From contig NZ_CAJRAY010000061.1 of the NCBI RefSeq assembly GCF_907165215.1, positions 1 to 54,205 of the forward strand: a stretch of 54,205 nt of DNA. Reading direction: 5' to 3'. The translations under genes and the position numbers were made by a program. This DNA comes from Thermobacillus xylanilyticus (GTDB lineage: Bacteria; Bacillota; Bacilli; Paenibacillales; Paenibacillaceae). Below the pieces are notes generated by a model. It was not told the DNA's origin and searched no databases. It saw only the letters and a list, made by a program, of their open reading frames with translations. This document shows, one piece after another, positions 1-7,896 of this stretch (the first letter of the stretch is position 1; each line of letters starts with the position of its first letter).

Positions 1-31
1 CGGCCGGCCGGGATTGAAGCCCGGCCGGCCG
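1..31 (-). terminator. GC-rich inverted repeat, probable terminator of the YjcZ-like gene
   Basis: Perfect 12-bp arms CGGCCGGCCGGG and CCCGGCCGGCCG surround a 7-nt loop. The repeat lies just downstream of the minus-strand gene ending at 53. The expected T-tract would lie before position 1, outside the window, so the call rests on the hairpin and its position. Confidence 0.5.
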
Positions 32-52
32 CTTGCGTCTCCGCTCCCTCTA

Positions 53-154
53 CTAGTAGAGGAAAGGCCGGGAGACGATGACCAGCAGAATGAACAGGAC
101 CAGAATGACGCCGGCCGACGTGTACCAGAAACCCGTTTTGCCCGCGTAGCTCAT
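53..154 (-). CDS. Small YjcZ-like sporulation protein (33 aa)
   Basis: The translation starts MSYAGKTGFWYTSAG and continues as one hydrophobic stretch (VILVLFILLVIV, about residues 16-27), ending SRPFLY. This is the build of the tiny YjcZ family of spore-associated proteins: Gly/Tyr-rich N-terminus plus a Val/Leu/Ile helix. The ATG at 154 has AAGGAGG about 8 nt upstream. A sigma-K-type promoter (187-213) precedes it and a strong hairpin (1-31) follows it. Molecular function is unknown for the family; expression in the mother cell and association with the spore are inferred from the promoter and the family. Confidence 0.7.
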   Translation of the reverse strand: MSYAGKTGFWYTSAGVILVLFILLVIVSRPFLY

Positions 155-186
155 CGGATGACCTCCTTCCTGATGAACTGCACTAC

Positions 187-213
187 TAACGTATGCGGTC
201 TGCGGCCTAACGT
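187..213 (-). promoter_or_regulatory. Sigma-K-type promoter of the YjcZ-like gene
   Basis: On the minus strand the -10 reads CATACGTTA (195 to 187), a full match to CATANNNTA. An AC dinucleotide for the -35 (213-212) stands exactly 16 nt upstream. The start codon lies about 33 nt downstream. Consensus match only; no transcript evidence. Confidence 0.6.
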
Positions 214-247
214 ATTGTGCGGATGTCCCGGTAACAACTGTTCCGCG

Positions 248-946
248 TCATCTTTCATACCCGACGATCAACTCGCCGCCGAACGGCTCCAGGATGGAGC
301 GGCAGACGGCGATCAGCGGCGCGGGATCGTCGTGCGCGTTCAGCGCTTCCAGGGCGCTGCTCAGCTTCGCGGCATACTCGGGCGAGAATTCGCGCAGACA
401 CCGGTACAGATGCTTGCCTTCGCCGATCCACCGGCGCCCCGTCCGGAGCAGAAATTCGGCGGCGAGCAGCACGAGGCGGCTCGCGATGAACCGCCGCTCG
501 TCCCGGCAGCGGGACCGCAGCAGGTCGGCCGCCGTTTCCGAGAGGCGGTTCCGCGCGTCGTCGATCTCATCGGGAGACCAGGGCAACGGCCCGAACGCGA
601 GATCGGCGCGCGCTTCCTCCACGATCTGCAGCCCCCGCTCGGTGCGGCGGATCACCGTCCCTTCGGCGATCATGCGCTGCAGGGACGGATTGGCTTCCTG
701 CATGCCCGCGTCGAAGATTTCCCGGTAGTCCGAATCGGTCAGAATGAAGCAGTCGACGATCCAGCCGCGGAAGCGGACGACTCTGCGGAACAGTTCGCTT
801 TCTCCTCGCTCCACGACGACGATGTCGAGGTCGGAATCCGGGCCGTGCGTCCGGCGCGCCGCGCTCCCGCCGAGAACGGCAAGCAGGCAGCCGGGATGCG
901 CGGCGGCAACATACTGTGCAGCGGCTTCAAACGGAGACGGGCGCAT
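248..946 (-). CDS. Nucleotidyltransferase-domain protein (232 aa)
   Basis: The N-terminal region carries GGSAARRTHGPDSDLDIVV, the GS-x-x-x-G-x9-SDxD signature of Pol-beta-fold nucleotidyltransferases (residues about 25-45), with two Asp that would bind metal. The C-terminal half is helical and rich in Arg and Leu. The ATG at 946 is chosen because GGAGGAG sits 7 nt upstream and because an upstream in-frame start would run deep into the preceding gene. It is the last gene of the minus-strand GerP-like cluster, 20 bp after the zinc-ribbon gene. Substrate is unknown; candidates are nucleotidylation of a small molecule or a toxin/antitoxin-like activity. Confidence 0.75.
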   Translation of the reverse strand: MRPSPFEAAAQYVAAAHPGCLLAVLGGSAARRTHGPDSDLDIVVVERGESELFRRVVRFRGWIVDCFILTDSDYREIFDAGMQEANPSLQRMIAEGTVIRRTERGLQIVEEARADLAFGPLPWSPDEIDDARNRLSETAADLLRSRCRDERRFIASRLVLLAAEFLLRTGRRWIGEGKHLYRCLREFSPEYAAKLSSALEALNAHDDPAPLIAVCRSILEPFGGELIVGYER

Positions 947-966
947 GGTTGATCTCCTCCCGGGGC

Positions 967-1263
967 TTACCACTTGGTGAAAAACGGATGAAGCAGCCAG
1001 CTCATGTCGTCCAGATGGTTCTTGTACAGCACCTTGTTCTCCGTGTAGGGGGAATGGATGAGCCCGGCTTTCTTGAAGGTCGTCTCCGAGCCGCATTTCG
1101 AGCAGAACGCGTCCCGGGGGCCGCAGATATGTCCGCACGGATCGTTCAGCAGATCACCCGGGTCGGTGCAGCGGTTCACGACCGGCGCGCCGCACCTGGT
1201 GCAATAATGGCTTCCCTCCTCGAAAACGGCCCCGCACCGGAGGCAGGTTTTGTTATCCGCCAT
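967..1263 (-). CDS. Double zinc-ribbon protein (98 aa)
   Basis: It has three clear CxxC knuckles (CLRC near residue 8, CTRC near residue 22, CSKC near residue 54) and further Cys between them, so it probably folds two small zinc ribbons. The C-terminal third lacks Cys and ends in an aromatic, basic tail (HPFFTKW). The gene overlaps the end of the GerPC-like gene upstream by 11 bp, implying translational coupling. No enzymatic motif is visible. A spore-coat or germination role is inferred from position only. Confidence 0.7.
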   Translation of the reverse strand: MADNKTCLRCGAVFEEGSHYCTRCGAPVVNRCTDPGDLLNDPCGHICGPRDAFCSKCGSETTFKKAGLIHSPYTENKVLYKNHLDDMSWLLHPFFTKW

Positions 1264-1585
1264 CCGTCCCGGCCCCGCTTTCGTTCGTCAGGTTCTCCAG
1301 CGAGACGGCCTCTCCGCCGTTCACGATCTTATCCAGCGACTTGGAATCGGTAAGCGCCGTAAGGCCGACGTGCAGCGTTCCGGACAGCTCGCTGACGACC
1401 AGTTCCTGCACTTTGTAATTGATCGCTTCGATGCGGATCGGCCTCACCTGGCCGGCCTCCGTCTTCAGCGCACGGAGCTCGTCCTCGGCCTGCCGGAGCC
1501 GGTCCTCCAGCTCCCGAAGCTGGTTCTCCAGAAGACGCACGCACGCTTCCAGCGTTCGAATTTGATCCTCTGAAGTCGTGTTCAT
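1253..1585 (-). CDS. gerPC: GerPC-like spore germination protein, short form (110 aa)
   Basis: Residues 8-45 form a Leu/Glu/Arg-rich coiled coil. They are followed by IEAINYKVQELVVSELSGTL and a GLT segment, which resembles the conserved core of GerPC (coiled coil, then an 'IEYK...L.GTLNIGL' segment). B. subtilis GerPC is about 205 aa, so this version lacks most of the C-terminal half. GerP proteins affect the permeability of the spore coat to germinants. It overlaps the upstream GerPA/F-like gene by 4 bp. Family assignment is from memory of the motif. Confidence 0.6.
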   Translation of the reverse strand: MNTTSEDQIRTLEACVRLLENQLRELEDRLRQAEDELRALKTEAGQVRPIRIEAINYKVQELVVSELSGTLHVGLTALTDSKSLDKIVNGGEAVSLENLTNESGAGTDGG

Positions 1586-1791
1586 GGCGCATTGTCGCTC
1601 CTTTGCATCGGTTCATGCTGCGGCCCGCCGGGTTCGGCGGTTCCTTCCGCGCCGGTGCCGCCGCCCGCGTCCTCCGGACCGGGCTGCACCGTAACCGTCG
1701 AACGGTTGTTGCACAGAATCGTCTTCCCCACATTGAAGGAGCCGACGTTCGTTATGACATTGATTCTGATCATCCCGATATTGATTTGCAT
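1582..1791 (-). CDS. GerPA/GerPF-family-like spore protein (69 aa)
   Basis: The N-terminal 35 residues (MQINIGMIRINVITNVGSF onward) show the short beta-rich pattern of GerPA/GerPF-type proteins, with an 'xNVGSFNVGK' turn. The C-terminal half is low-complexity Gly/Pro/Glu. ATG at 1791 is preferred over the in-frame GTG at 1800 because the GGTGGG ribosome-binding site fits it better. The stop overlaps the next gene's start. The role in germinant access to the spore is inferred from family resemblance and cluster. Confidence 0.55.
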   Translation of the reverse strand: MQINIGMIRINVITNVGSFNVGKTILCNNRSTVTVQPGPEDAGGGTGAEGTAEPGGPQHEPMQRSDNAP

Positions 1792-1811
1792 GCCGCACAC
1801 CCACCGGTCCG

Positions 1812-2018
1812 CTAGTTGATCTGATCCTGCACATCTCTGTCGACCACGTTGTTAAGCAGGCGGTTCATGGCCAGGCTGCCATCGCCGATCAGGATCGTCC
1901 CGCCGATGATTTTCTGGTTGACGGTCAGCTCCCGGTGAAGCGCGTTGCCGAAATTGATCGAGCCGTTTTGGGACACGCTGGTGATTTTCAGGTTGAAAAT
2001 GTTGTTAACGGTGGGCAT
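1812..2018 (-). CDS. GerPA/GerPF-family spore germination protein (68 aa)
   Basis: The protein (MPTVNNIFNLKITSVSQNG and on) has the 'INFGNAL' turn and small size of the GerPA/GerPF family (about 70 aa), though the C-terminus is more polar and charged than usual (LLNNVVDRDVQDQIN). The ATG at 2018 has GGAGGGG 7 nt upstream. It is the promoter-proximal gene of the minus-strand cluster; a sigma-K-like promoter lies directly upstream. Exact GerP paralogue is not determined. Confidence 0.6.
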   Translation of the reverse strand: MPTVNNIFNLKITSVSQNGSINFGNALHRELTVNQKIIGGTILIGDGSLAMNRLLNNVVDRDVQDQIN

Positions 2019-2040
2019 TTATCACCCCTCCAGTCATTTC

Positions 2041-2066
2041 ATCATATGGCCCGGAGGCGCGAACGT
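2041..2066 (-). promoter_or_regulatory. Possible sigma-K promoter of the GerP-like cluster
   Basis: On the minus strand CATATGATG (2048 to 2040) matches CATANNNTA at 8 of 9 determinative or free positions, with AC (2066-2065) 16 nt upstream. The B. subtilis gerP operon is sigma-K dependent, which fits. The start codon is close (about 22 nt), leaving a very short leader. Confidence 0.35.
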
Positions 2067-2188
2067 TACCGCTCTTTCCTGTTGCCGGCTTGAGACGCGG
2101 TCTCGGACGGACACACCCTTTTAACATTACATTATTAAGTAATATAATCTAACATAAAGATTGATTAAAAGTGGTTATGGCGATAATA

Positions 2189-2205
2189 TGTTATATATAT
2201 TGACA
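2189..2205 (+). promoter_or_regulatory. GlnR/TnrA-type nitrogen-control site
   Basis: TGTTATATATATTGACA matches the GlnR/TnrA consensus TGTNANAWWWTNTNACA at every fixed position except position 11 (A for T). It overlaps the -35 of the urt promoter, centred near -38, a position more typical of repression than of TnrA activation. It fits nitrogen-responsive control of urea uptake. Confidence 0.65.
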
Positions 2206-2228
2206 TGTAAAAATGGTGTAACTATAAT
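2200..2228 (+). promoter_or_regulatory. Consensus sigma-A promoter of the urt operon
   Basis: TTGACA (2200-2205), 17-bp spacer, TATAAT (2223-2228): both hexamers are perfect. It lies in the AT-rich stretch 2115-2280 between the divergent GerP-like cluster and urtA, about 70 nt before the urtA start. The rest of the 2019-2298 gap shows no gene. Confidence 0.8.
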
Positions 2229-2298
2229 TGGATTTACGAACGTTGACCGGATGAAGAGAAATAACGTTCGGAAATATGACATATCGGGGAGTGGGAAG

Positions 2299-3612
2299 AT
2301 GAGAAATCGGAGGAAAAAATGGCTTTCGGCGATGATGCTGGTGCTTGCCTTCGCGCTGGTGCTTGCAGGCTGCGGCGGAGGCGGCGGAAACGCGGGATCC
2401 GGAGGAAGCCCGGCGTCCGGTTCCGGCGGCGGTTCTTCGAACGAATCGGCCGGGGGTGCCGAAACTTCCGGCGATAGCGGAGACGCCGGCGAAGGCGAGA
2501 TCAAAGTCGGCATCCTGCATTCGCTCAGCGGCACGATGGCGATCAGCGAAGTGTCCGTCAAGGACGCGGAACTGCTCGCGATCGAAGAGATCAACGCGCA
2601 GGGCGGCGTGCTCGGCAAGAAGATCGTGCCGATCATTGAAGACGGCGCGTCCGACTGGCCGACGTTCGCCGAGAAAGCGCGCAAGCTGATCTCGGAAGAC
2701 AAGGTCGCGACGGTGTTCGGCGGCTGGACTTCGGCAAGCCGCAAGGCGATGCTGCCGGTGTTCGAAGAGCTGAACGGCCTGCTCTGGTACCCCGTGCAAT
2801 ATGAAGGGCTCGAAGCTTCCCCGAACATCTTCTATACCGGCGCGACGACGAACCAGCAAATCGTGCCGTCGGTCACGTGGCTGCTCAAGAACCGCGGCAA
2901 GAAGTTTTTCCTGCTCGGCTCCGATTACGTGTTCCCGCGCACGGCGAACAAGATCATCAAGGCGCAGCTTCAGGCCGAAGGGGGCGAAGTCGTAGGCGAA
3001 GAATATACGCCGCTCGGCCATACCGACTACAGCACGATCATCAGCAAAATCAAGCAGGCCAACCCCGACGTCGTCTACAACACGCTGAACGGCGACAGCA
3101 ACGTGGCGTTTTTCAAGCAGCTGAAGGATGCCGGCATTACGGCGCAGGATCTGACGACGCTGTCCGTATCGATCGCCGAGGAAGAGATCCGCGGCATCGG
3201 CGCCGACGTGCTGGAAGGGCATCTCGCGGCATGGAACTACTATCAGACGACGGATACGCCGGAGAACAAGGCGTTCGTCGAAGCTTACAAGGCGAAGTAC
3301 GGCGAAGACCGCGTCACCGCCGACCCGATCGAAGCGGGCTACATCGCGGTGTACCTGTGGGCCGCCGCCGTCGAGAAGGCCGGCACGACGGACGTCGACG
3401 CCGTCCGGGAAGCGGCGAAGGGCATTGAATGGAATGCGCCGGAAGGCAAAGTGACGGTCGACGGCGACAACCAGCACATCTACAAGACGGTCCGCATCGG
3501 CGAAGTGCAGGCGGACGGCATGTTCAAGGAACTGTGGGCGACGGACGGACCCGTGAAACCCGATCCGTACCTGGCCGGATACGAATGGGCGGCGGGTCTG
3601 GCCGAAGAATGA
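2299..3612 (+). CDS. urtA: Urea ABC transporter substrate-binding lipoprotein UrtA (437 aa)
   Basis: Extracellular urea-binding protein. A lipoprotein signal (basic start, hydrophobic core, lipobox LAGC with Cys25) is followed by a Gly/Ser-rich linker to about residue 65, then the type-I periplasmic-binding fold ([19 protein letters not shown]...). The motifs [17 protein letters not shown] and [11 protein letters not shown] are characteristic of UrtA among Leu/Ile/Val-type binding proteins. ATG at 2299 is chosen over an in-frame start at 2161 because the signal peptide begins here and GGAGTGG precedes it. First gene of urtABCDE, with a perfect sigma-A promoter and a GlnR/TnrA-type site upstream. 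Confidence 0.95.
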   Translation: MRNRRKKWLSAMMLVLAFALVLAGCGGGGGNAGSGGSPASGSGGGSSNESAGGAETSGDSGDAGEGEIKVGILHSLSGTMAISEVSVKDAELLAIEEINAQGGVLGKKIVPIIEDGASDWPTFAEKARKLISEDKVATVFGGWTSASRKAMLPVFEELNGLLWYPVQYEGLEASPNIFYTGATTNQQIVPSVTWLLKNRGKKFFLLGSDYVFPRTANKIIKAQLQAEGGEVVGEEYTPLGHTDYSTIISKIKQANPDVVYNTLNGDSNVAFFKQLKDAGITAQDLTTLSVSIAEEEIRGIGADVLEGHLAAWNYYQTTDTPENKAFVEAYKAKYGEDRVTADPIEAGYIAVYLWAAAVEKAGTTDVDAVREAAKGIEWNAPEGKVTVDGDNQHIYKTVRIGEVQADGMFKELWATDGPVKPDPYLAGYEWAAGLAEE

Positions 3613-3703
3613 TCGCGGGCTGCAGCCCGGAAGGGGGCGTCCGGATACCCCGGGCGCTTCCTTGTCCCGGCAGCCGGATTCCTGACAGCGGGAGGGGATA
3701 CAC

Positions 3704-4612
3704 ATGGAAGTGATGCTGCTTCAATTGTTTAACGGCATCAGCGTCAGCTCGATCCTGCTGCTCATCGCGCTCGGACTTGCGGTCACCTTCGGACTGATGA
3801 ACGTCATCAACATGGCGCATGGCGAGATGATCATGATCGGCGCGTATGCGGCGTTTGTCACGCAGAACATCTTCCGTGCGGCGCTGCCCGGCGAGATGTT
3901 CGACTGGTACTTCGCGCTGGCCGTTCCGGTCAGCTTTCTTGTTTGCTTCCTGTTCGGACTGCTCCTGGAGTCGTCGCTGATCCGCTTTCTCTACGGGCGA
4001 CCGCTGGACAGCCTGCTGGCGACCTGGGGAGTGGGCCTCGCGCTGCAGCAGGCGGCCCGCTCGATCTTCGGCGCGCCGAACGTTGCGGTGACGAGTCCGG
4101 GCTGGCTGAACGGCGGATGGACCGTGATGGAAGGTGTCGTGCTGCCGTACAAGCGGCTGTTCATCATTGCGCTGGTCGCCGTTGTGCTGCTCCTCATGTA
4201 CGTTTACATCTACCGCACGGCGGAAGGACGGCGGATGCGGGCGGTCATGCAGAACCGCGACATGGCGGCCTGCCTCGGCATCTCGACCCGGCGCGTCGAC
4301 GCGCTCACCTTCGCGGTCGGCTCCGGCATCGCCGGCATCGCCGGATGCGCGCTGACGCTGATCGGTCCGATCGGTCCGTCGATCGGCACCTACTATATCG
4401 TCGACGCGTTCATGGTCGTCGTGCTCGGCGGCGTCGGCAAGCTGATCGGCACCGTGCTCGGCGCGCTCGGCATCGGCATGGCGAACACGCTGTTCGAATT
4501 CTGGACGACCGCATCGCTCGGCAAGGTGCTGGTCTTCCTGGCAGTGGTGTTGTTCCTGCAATGGAAACCCCGGGGGATCATCGCCGTGCGGACGCGTTCG
4601 CTCGATTCCTGA
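3704..4612 (+). CDS. urtB: Urea ABC transporter permease UrtB (302 aa)
   Basis: LivH-type inner-membrane permease with about eight hydrophobic segments. Visible family motifs are [20 protein letters not shown] near residues 22-42 and [18 protein letters not shown], and [18 protein letters not shown] near the C-terminus, all typical of UrtB. The ATG at 3704 has GGGAGGGG 7 nt upstream. It pairs with UrtC to form the membrane channel energised by UrtD and UrtE. The 91-bp gap after urtA contains no terminator with a T-run. Confidence 0.95.
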   Translation: MEVMLLQLFNGISVSSILLLIALGLAVTFGLMNVINMAHGEMIMIGAYAAFVTQNIFRAALPGEMFDWYFALAVPVSFLVCFLFGLLLESSLIRFLYGRPLDSLLATWGVGLALQQAARSIFGAPNVAVTSPGWLNGGWTVMEGVVLPYKRLFIIALVAVVLLLMYVYIYRTAEGRRMRAVMQNRDMAACLGISTRRVDALTFAVGSGIAGIAGCALTLIGPIGPSIGTYYIVDAFMVVVLGGVGKLIGTVLGALGIGMANTLFEFWTTASLGKVLVFLAVVLFLQWKPRGIIAVRTRSLDS

Positions 4613-4648
4613 TGCGGCACAAAAAACGGAAACGAGAGGTGAAGCGTC

Positions 4649-5797
4649 ATGCCTTTTGCCTACTGGACGCCCCGGCGCATCTGGCTGCTCGTCGGATACG
4701 CGGCGGCCGTGTCCGCGCTGCTGTGCGCGCCGCTCTATTTGAATGACTTCCGCCTGAATCTGCTGGCGAAGTTTCTTGCGCTCGCCGTCGCGGCGCTCGG
4801 CCTCGACCTGATCTGGGGATACACCGGTATCTTAAGCCTCGGCCACGGCGTCTTCTTCGGACTCGGCGCCTACGCGATGGCGATGCATCTGAAGCTTGCG
4901 GCGTCCGGCGGCAAACTGCCGGATTTCATGAGCTGGAGCGGGCTGACGAAGCTGCCGTAGTTCTGGCGGCCGTTCGAATCACCGGCCTTCGCGATGCTGG
5001 CCGGGGTGCTGCTGCCGGTCGCGCTGGCCCTGCTGCTCGGCTGGTTCACGTTCCGCAATCGGATCAAGGGCGTCTATTTCACGATTCTGACGCAGGCGCT
5101 GGTCATCATCACGACGACGCTGTTCGTCGGTCAGCAGGCATATACGGGCGGGACGAACGGCATTACCGGGTACAGCACGCTGTTCGGATTCAAACTGGCC
5201 GATCCGCAGACGAAGGTGTGGCTGTACTTGCTGACGGCTGTCGTGCTCTTTGCCGCGTTCGCCCTCTGCCGGTATTTGACGGGGAGCCGGTTCGGGCGCG
5301 TGCTGCGGGCGATCCGGGACGGGGAGAACCGGGCAAGGTTCATCGGCTACAACCCGGCCCTGTACCAGATGACCGCGTTCTGCGTTTCCGCCGGATTGGC
5401 GGGGCTGGCGGGCATGCTGTTCGTGCTGCATGTCGGCATCATATCCCCGTCGATGATGGGCATCGTGCCGTCCATCGAGATGGTGCTGTGGGTGGCGATC
5501 GGCGGCCGCGGCACGCTGATCGGCGCGGTGCTCGGCGCCGTCCTGATGAACGGGGCGAAGAGCGTGCTCAGCGAAACGTACCCCGAACTGTGGACGCTGC
5601 TGATCGGCCTGCTGTTCGTCGCGGTTGTCGTATTCATGCCGCGCGGGCTGGCCGGCATTGCCGGTTTGCCGGCGGCGCTGCGAAGAAGGAGGGAGAGAAC
5701 CGATGAGAGCGATGGAGTTGGAACCGGGAACGGACTTGGAAATGCGGTCGGCGCAGAAGCCGGGGGCGCGGAAGGTGTCCGACATTCTGCGGTGTGA
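4649..5797 (+). pseudogene. urtC: Urea permease UrtC interrupted by an in-frame amber codon
   Basis: Codons 1-103 encode the N-terminal LivM-type permease ([20 protein letters not shown]). Codon 104 is TAG (4958-4960), and the same frame stays open for 278 more codons covering the rest of UrtC (GVYFTILTQALVIITTTLF, GGTNGITG, AIGGRGTLIGAVLGA). The context Leu-Pro-TAG-Phe-Trp falls where UrtC proteins usually have Trp, so a TGG to TAG change is likely. No Shine-Dalgarno precedes the next ATG (4994), so reinitiation is doubtful. Without UrtC the transporter should be inactive, unless the codon is suppressed or is a sequencing error. The frame runs 95 bp into urtD. Confidence 0.85.
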
Positions 5798-6545
5798 GGC
5801 GGTCGTCGTCGATTTCGACGGATTCAAGGCGCTACAGGGGATGAACCTGACGCTCCGGCAGGGCGAACTGCGCTTCCTGATCGGGCCGAACGGCGCGGGC
5901 AAGACGACCTTGCTTGACGTCATCTGCGGCAAGGTGAAGCCGGCTTCCGGCCGCGTCCTGTTCAGGGGAGAGATCGATCTGACGCGGAAGCGGGAGCACC
6001 GGATCGCGGAGCTCGGCATCGGGCGGAAATTCCAGGCGCCGTCGATCTTCCCGTCGCTGACGGTGCGCGAACACCTCGAGATCGCGATGCGCCAGAACAG
6101 GAGCGTGTTCGCGACGCTGACGGCGAGGATGAGCTCGGAAGACGAGGACCGCATGGCGGCGCAGCTGAAGATGATCGGGCTGGAGGCGAAAGCCGGCCGC
6201 CTGGCCGGCAGTCTCTCCCACGGCGAGAAGCAGTGGCTGGAGATCGGCATGATGCTCATGCAAGAGCCGGATGTGCTGCTGCTCGACGAGCCGGCGGCGG
6301 GCATGACCGACCGGGAGACGGAGAAGACGGGGATCCTGCTGCGCGAGATTGCGCGCAGGCAGTCGGTCATCGTCGTCGAGCACGACATGGAGTTCGTGCG
6401 AAATTTCGCGAGCACGGTCACCGTCATGCACGAAGGCCGGCTGCTGGCGGAAGGGTCCGTGGACGAAGTGCAGAACGACGAGCGCGTGATGGAAGTTTAC
6501 CTCGGACGGAGGCGGAATGCCGATGCTGACCGTTCGACAGCTTGA
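5703..6545 (+). CDS. urtD: Urea ABC transporter ATPase UrtD (280 aa)
   Basis: ABC ATPase of the LivG type. Walker A GPNGAGKT (61-68), signature LSHGE (171-175), Walker B VLLLDEP (191-197) and switch His in VIVVEHD (H227) are all present. UrtD proteins characteristically have 'LSHGEKQWLEIGM', seen here. The ATG at 5703 has AAGGAGGGAG upstream; the first 30 residues are an unconserved extension. It begins inside the last 95 bp of urtC and ends overlapping urtE by 29 bp. Confidence 0.95.
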   Translation: MRAMELEPGTDLEMRSAQKPGARKVSDILRCEAVVVDFDGFKALQGMNLTLRQGELRFLIGPNGAGKTTLLDVICGKVKPASGRVLFRGEIDLTRKREHRIAELGIGRKFQAPSIFPSLTVREHLEIAMRQNRSVFATLTARMSSEDEDRMAAQLKMIGLEAKAGRLAGSLSHGEKQWLEIGMMLMQEPDVLLLDEPAAGMTDRETEKTGILLREIARRQSVIVVEHDMEFVRNFASTVTVMHEGRLLAEGSVDEVQNDERVMEVYLGRRRNADADRSTA

Positions 6546-7218
6546 GACGGGGTACGGCGGCACCGTCATCCTGCGCGGCGTGTCGCTGGATGTGAAGCCG
6601 GGGCAGGTCGTCTGCCTGCTTGGCCGCAACGGCGTCGGGAAGACGACGCTCATGCGGGGCATCATGGGCGTGCTGAAGGCGCGCAAGGGCAGCATCCGGT
6701 TCAAGGACGAGGAACTCGCCGGCCGTCCGCCGGCCGTCCGCGCCCGGCGCGGCATCGGCTACGTGCCGCAGGGGCGGGAAATCTTCCCCTTGCTCACGGT
6801 GTACGACAACCTGCTGCTCGGTTTGGAGGCCGCCGGCGGGCGGCTCAAGACGATTCCGGAGGAAGCGGTCGCGCGCTTCCCGACGCTGCCCTCGCTCTAT
6901 GGGCGGCGCGGCGGCGACCTGAGCGGCGGCCAGCAGCAGCAGCTCGCCTTCGCACGGGCGCTTGCGCCGCAGCCGGATCTGCTGCTGCTCGACGAGCCGT
7001 GCGAAGGGATCCAGCCGTCGATCGTCGAGGAGATCCGCGCCGTCATCCGCGACATCAAGCGCGAGGGCCGGATGGCGATTCTGCTGGCGGAGCAGGACCT
7101 CGAGTTCGTGCGCAGCGTCGGCGACTACTTCTACATGATGGATCGGGGCATGATCGTCTGGCAGGGCGAAGCGGCGGAGTTGACCGAGGATGTCGTGCAG
7201 CGGCATTTGGCGGTATAA
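6517..7218 (+). CDS. urtE: Urea ABC transporter ATPase UrtE (233 aa)
   Basis: LivF-type ABC ATPase. Walker A GRNGVGKTT (36-44), Q-loop segment GYVPQGREIFPLLTV (81-95), signature LSGGQ (135-139) and Walker B DLLLLDEP (154-161) are intact, and 'EPCEGIQPSIVEEI' is typical of UrtE. It overlaps urtD by 29 bp. A start 6 bp downstream (second Met) is also possible. It forms the ATPase pair with UrtD. Confidence 0.95.
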   Translation: MPMLTVRQLETGYGGTVILRGVSLDVKPGQVVCLLGRNGVGKTTLMRGIMGVLKARKGSIRFKDEELAGRPPAVRARRGIGYVPQGREIFPLLTVYDNLLLGLEAAGGRLKTIPEEAVARFPTLPSLYGRRGGDLSGGQQQQLAFARALAPQPDLLLLDEPCEGIQPSIVEEIRAVIRDIKREGRMAILLAEQDLEFVRSVGDYFYMMDRGMIVWQGEAAELTEDVVQRHLAV

Positions 7219-7260
7219 AGGCAATTTGCGCAATGAAAAACTGACAGGGAGGAATCCATC

Positions 7261-7896
7261 ATGCATATACCGGACGGATATTTGAGCATGGAAGTGTGGA
7301 CGGCAACGACGGTTGCCGGAGCGGCGGCCGCGGGCTATGCGCTGCGCAGGACCCGGACGGCGCTCGCGCAGCCGCAGGTGCCGGCAGCCGCCCTTGCCGG
7401 GGCGTTCATCTTCGCGGCGCAGATGCTGAACTTCCCGATTGCCGGCGGGACATCGGGGCATTTTCTCGGCAGCGCGCTTGCGGCCATTCTGTTCGGACCG
7501 TGGGCGGCCGCCGTCATCATGTCGGCCGTGCTGATTATCCAGGCGGTCCTGTTCCATGACGGGGGCATCACCGCGCTCGGGGCCAACATTCTGTGCACCG
7601 CCATCATTGGTTCGTTCGCCGGTTACGGTGTCTATCAAGCCGGCTTGAGACTGCTCAAGGGCCGGCTGCAGGCCGCCGCGTCGTTCGCCGCGGCGTGGGT
7701 GTCCATCGTCGCGGCATCCTGCGGCGTCGCGCTGCTCTTGGCGCTGTCCGGCGCTGCCCCGCTCAGCGCAGCGCTGCCGGCGATGCTCGGCTGGCATGCG
7801 CTCATCGGCATCGGCGAAGGGCTGATCACGATGGCGGCGGCAGCCTATTTGACGGAGCGTCGGACTTCCCTGGCGCGGGAAGGTGCGTTCGCATGA
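7261..7896 (+). CDS. cbiM: CbiM/NikM-family Ni2+/Co2+ transport S-component (211 aa)
   Basis: It begins MHIPDGYLS, the hallmark CbiM/NikM N-terminus whose free amino group and His2 bind the metal. Several hydrophobic helices follow, with 'FPIAGGTSGHFLG' and 'FHDGGITALGANILC', both conserved in the family. The ATG at 7261 has a good ribosome-binding site (CAGGGAGG). It follows urtE by 42 bp and so is probably cotranscribed with the urea transporter, which makes nickel (urease cofactor) the likelier ion than cobalt. It overlaps cbiN by 4 bp. Confidence 0.9.
   Translation: MHIPDGYLSMEVWTATTVAGAAAAGYALRRTRTALAQPQVPAAALAGAFIFAAQMLNFPIAGGTSGHFLGSALAAILFGPWAAAVIMSAVLIIQAVLFHDGGITALGANILCTAIIGSFAGYGVYQAGLRLLKGRLQAAASFAAAWVSIVAASCGVALLLALSGAAPLSAALPAMLGWHALIGIGEGLITMAAAAYLTERRTSLAREGAFA

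Noticed and set aside
4994..5797. A separate UrtC2 gene starting at ATG 4994
   Set aside because: It is in the same frame as the upstream part, has no ribosome-binding site, and begins in the middle of the permease; an amber-interrupted urtC is simpler.
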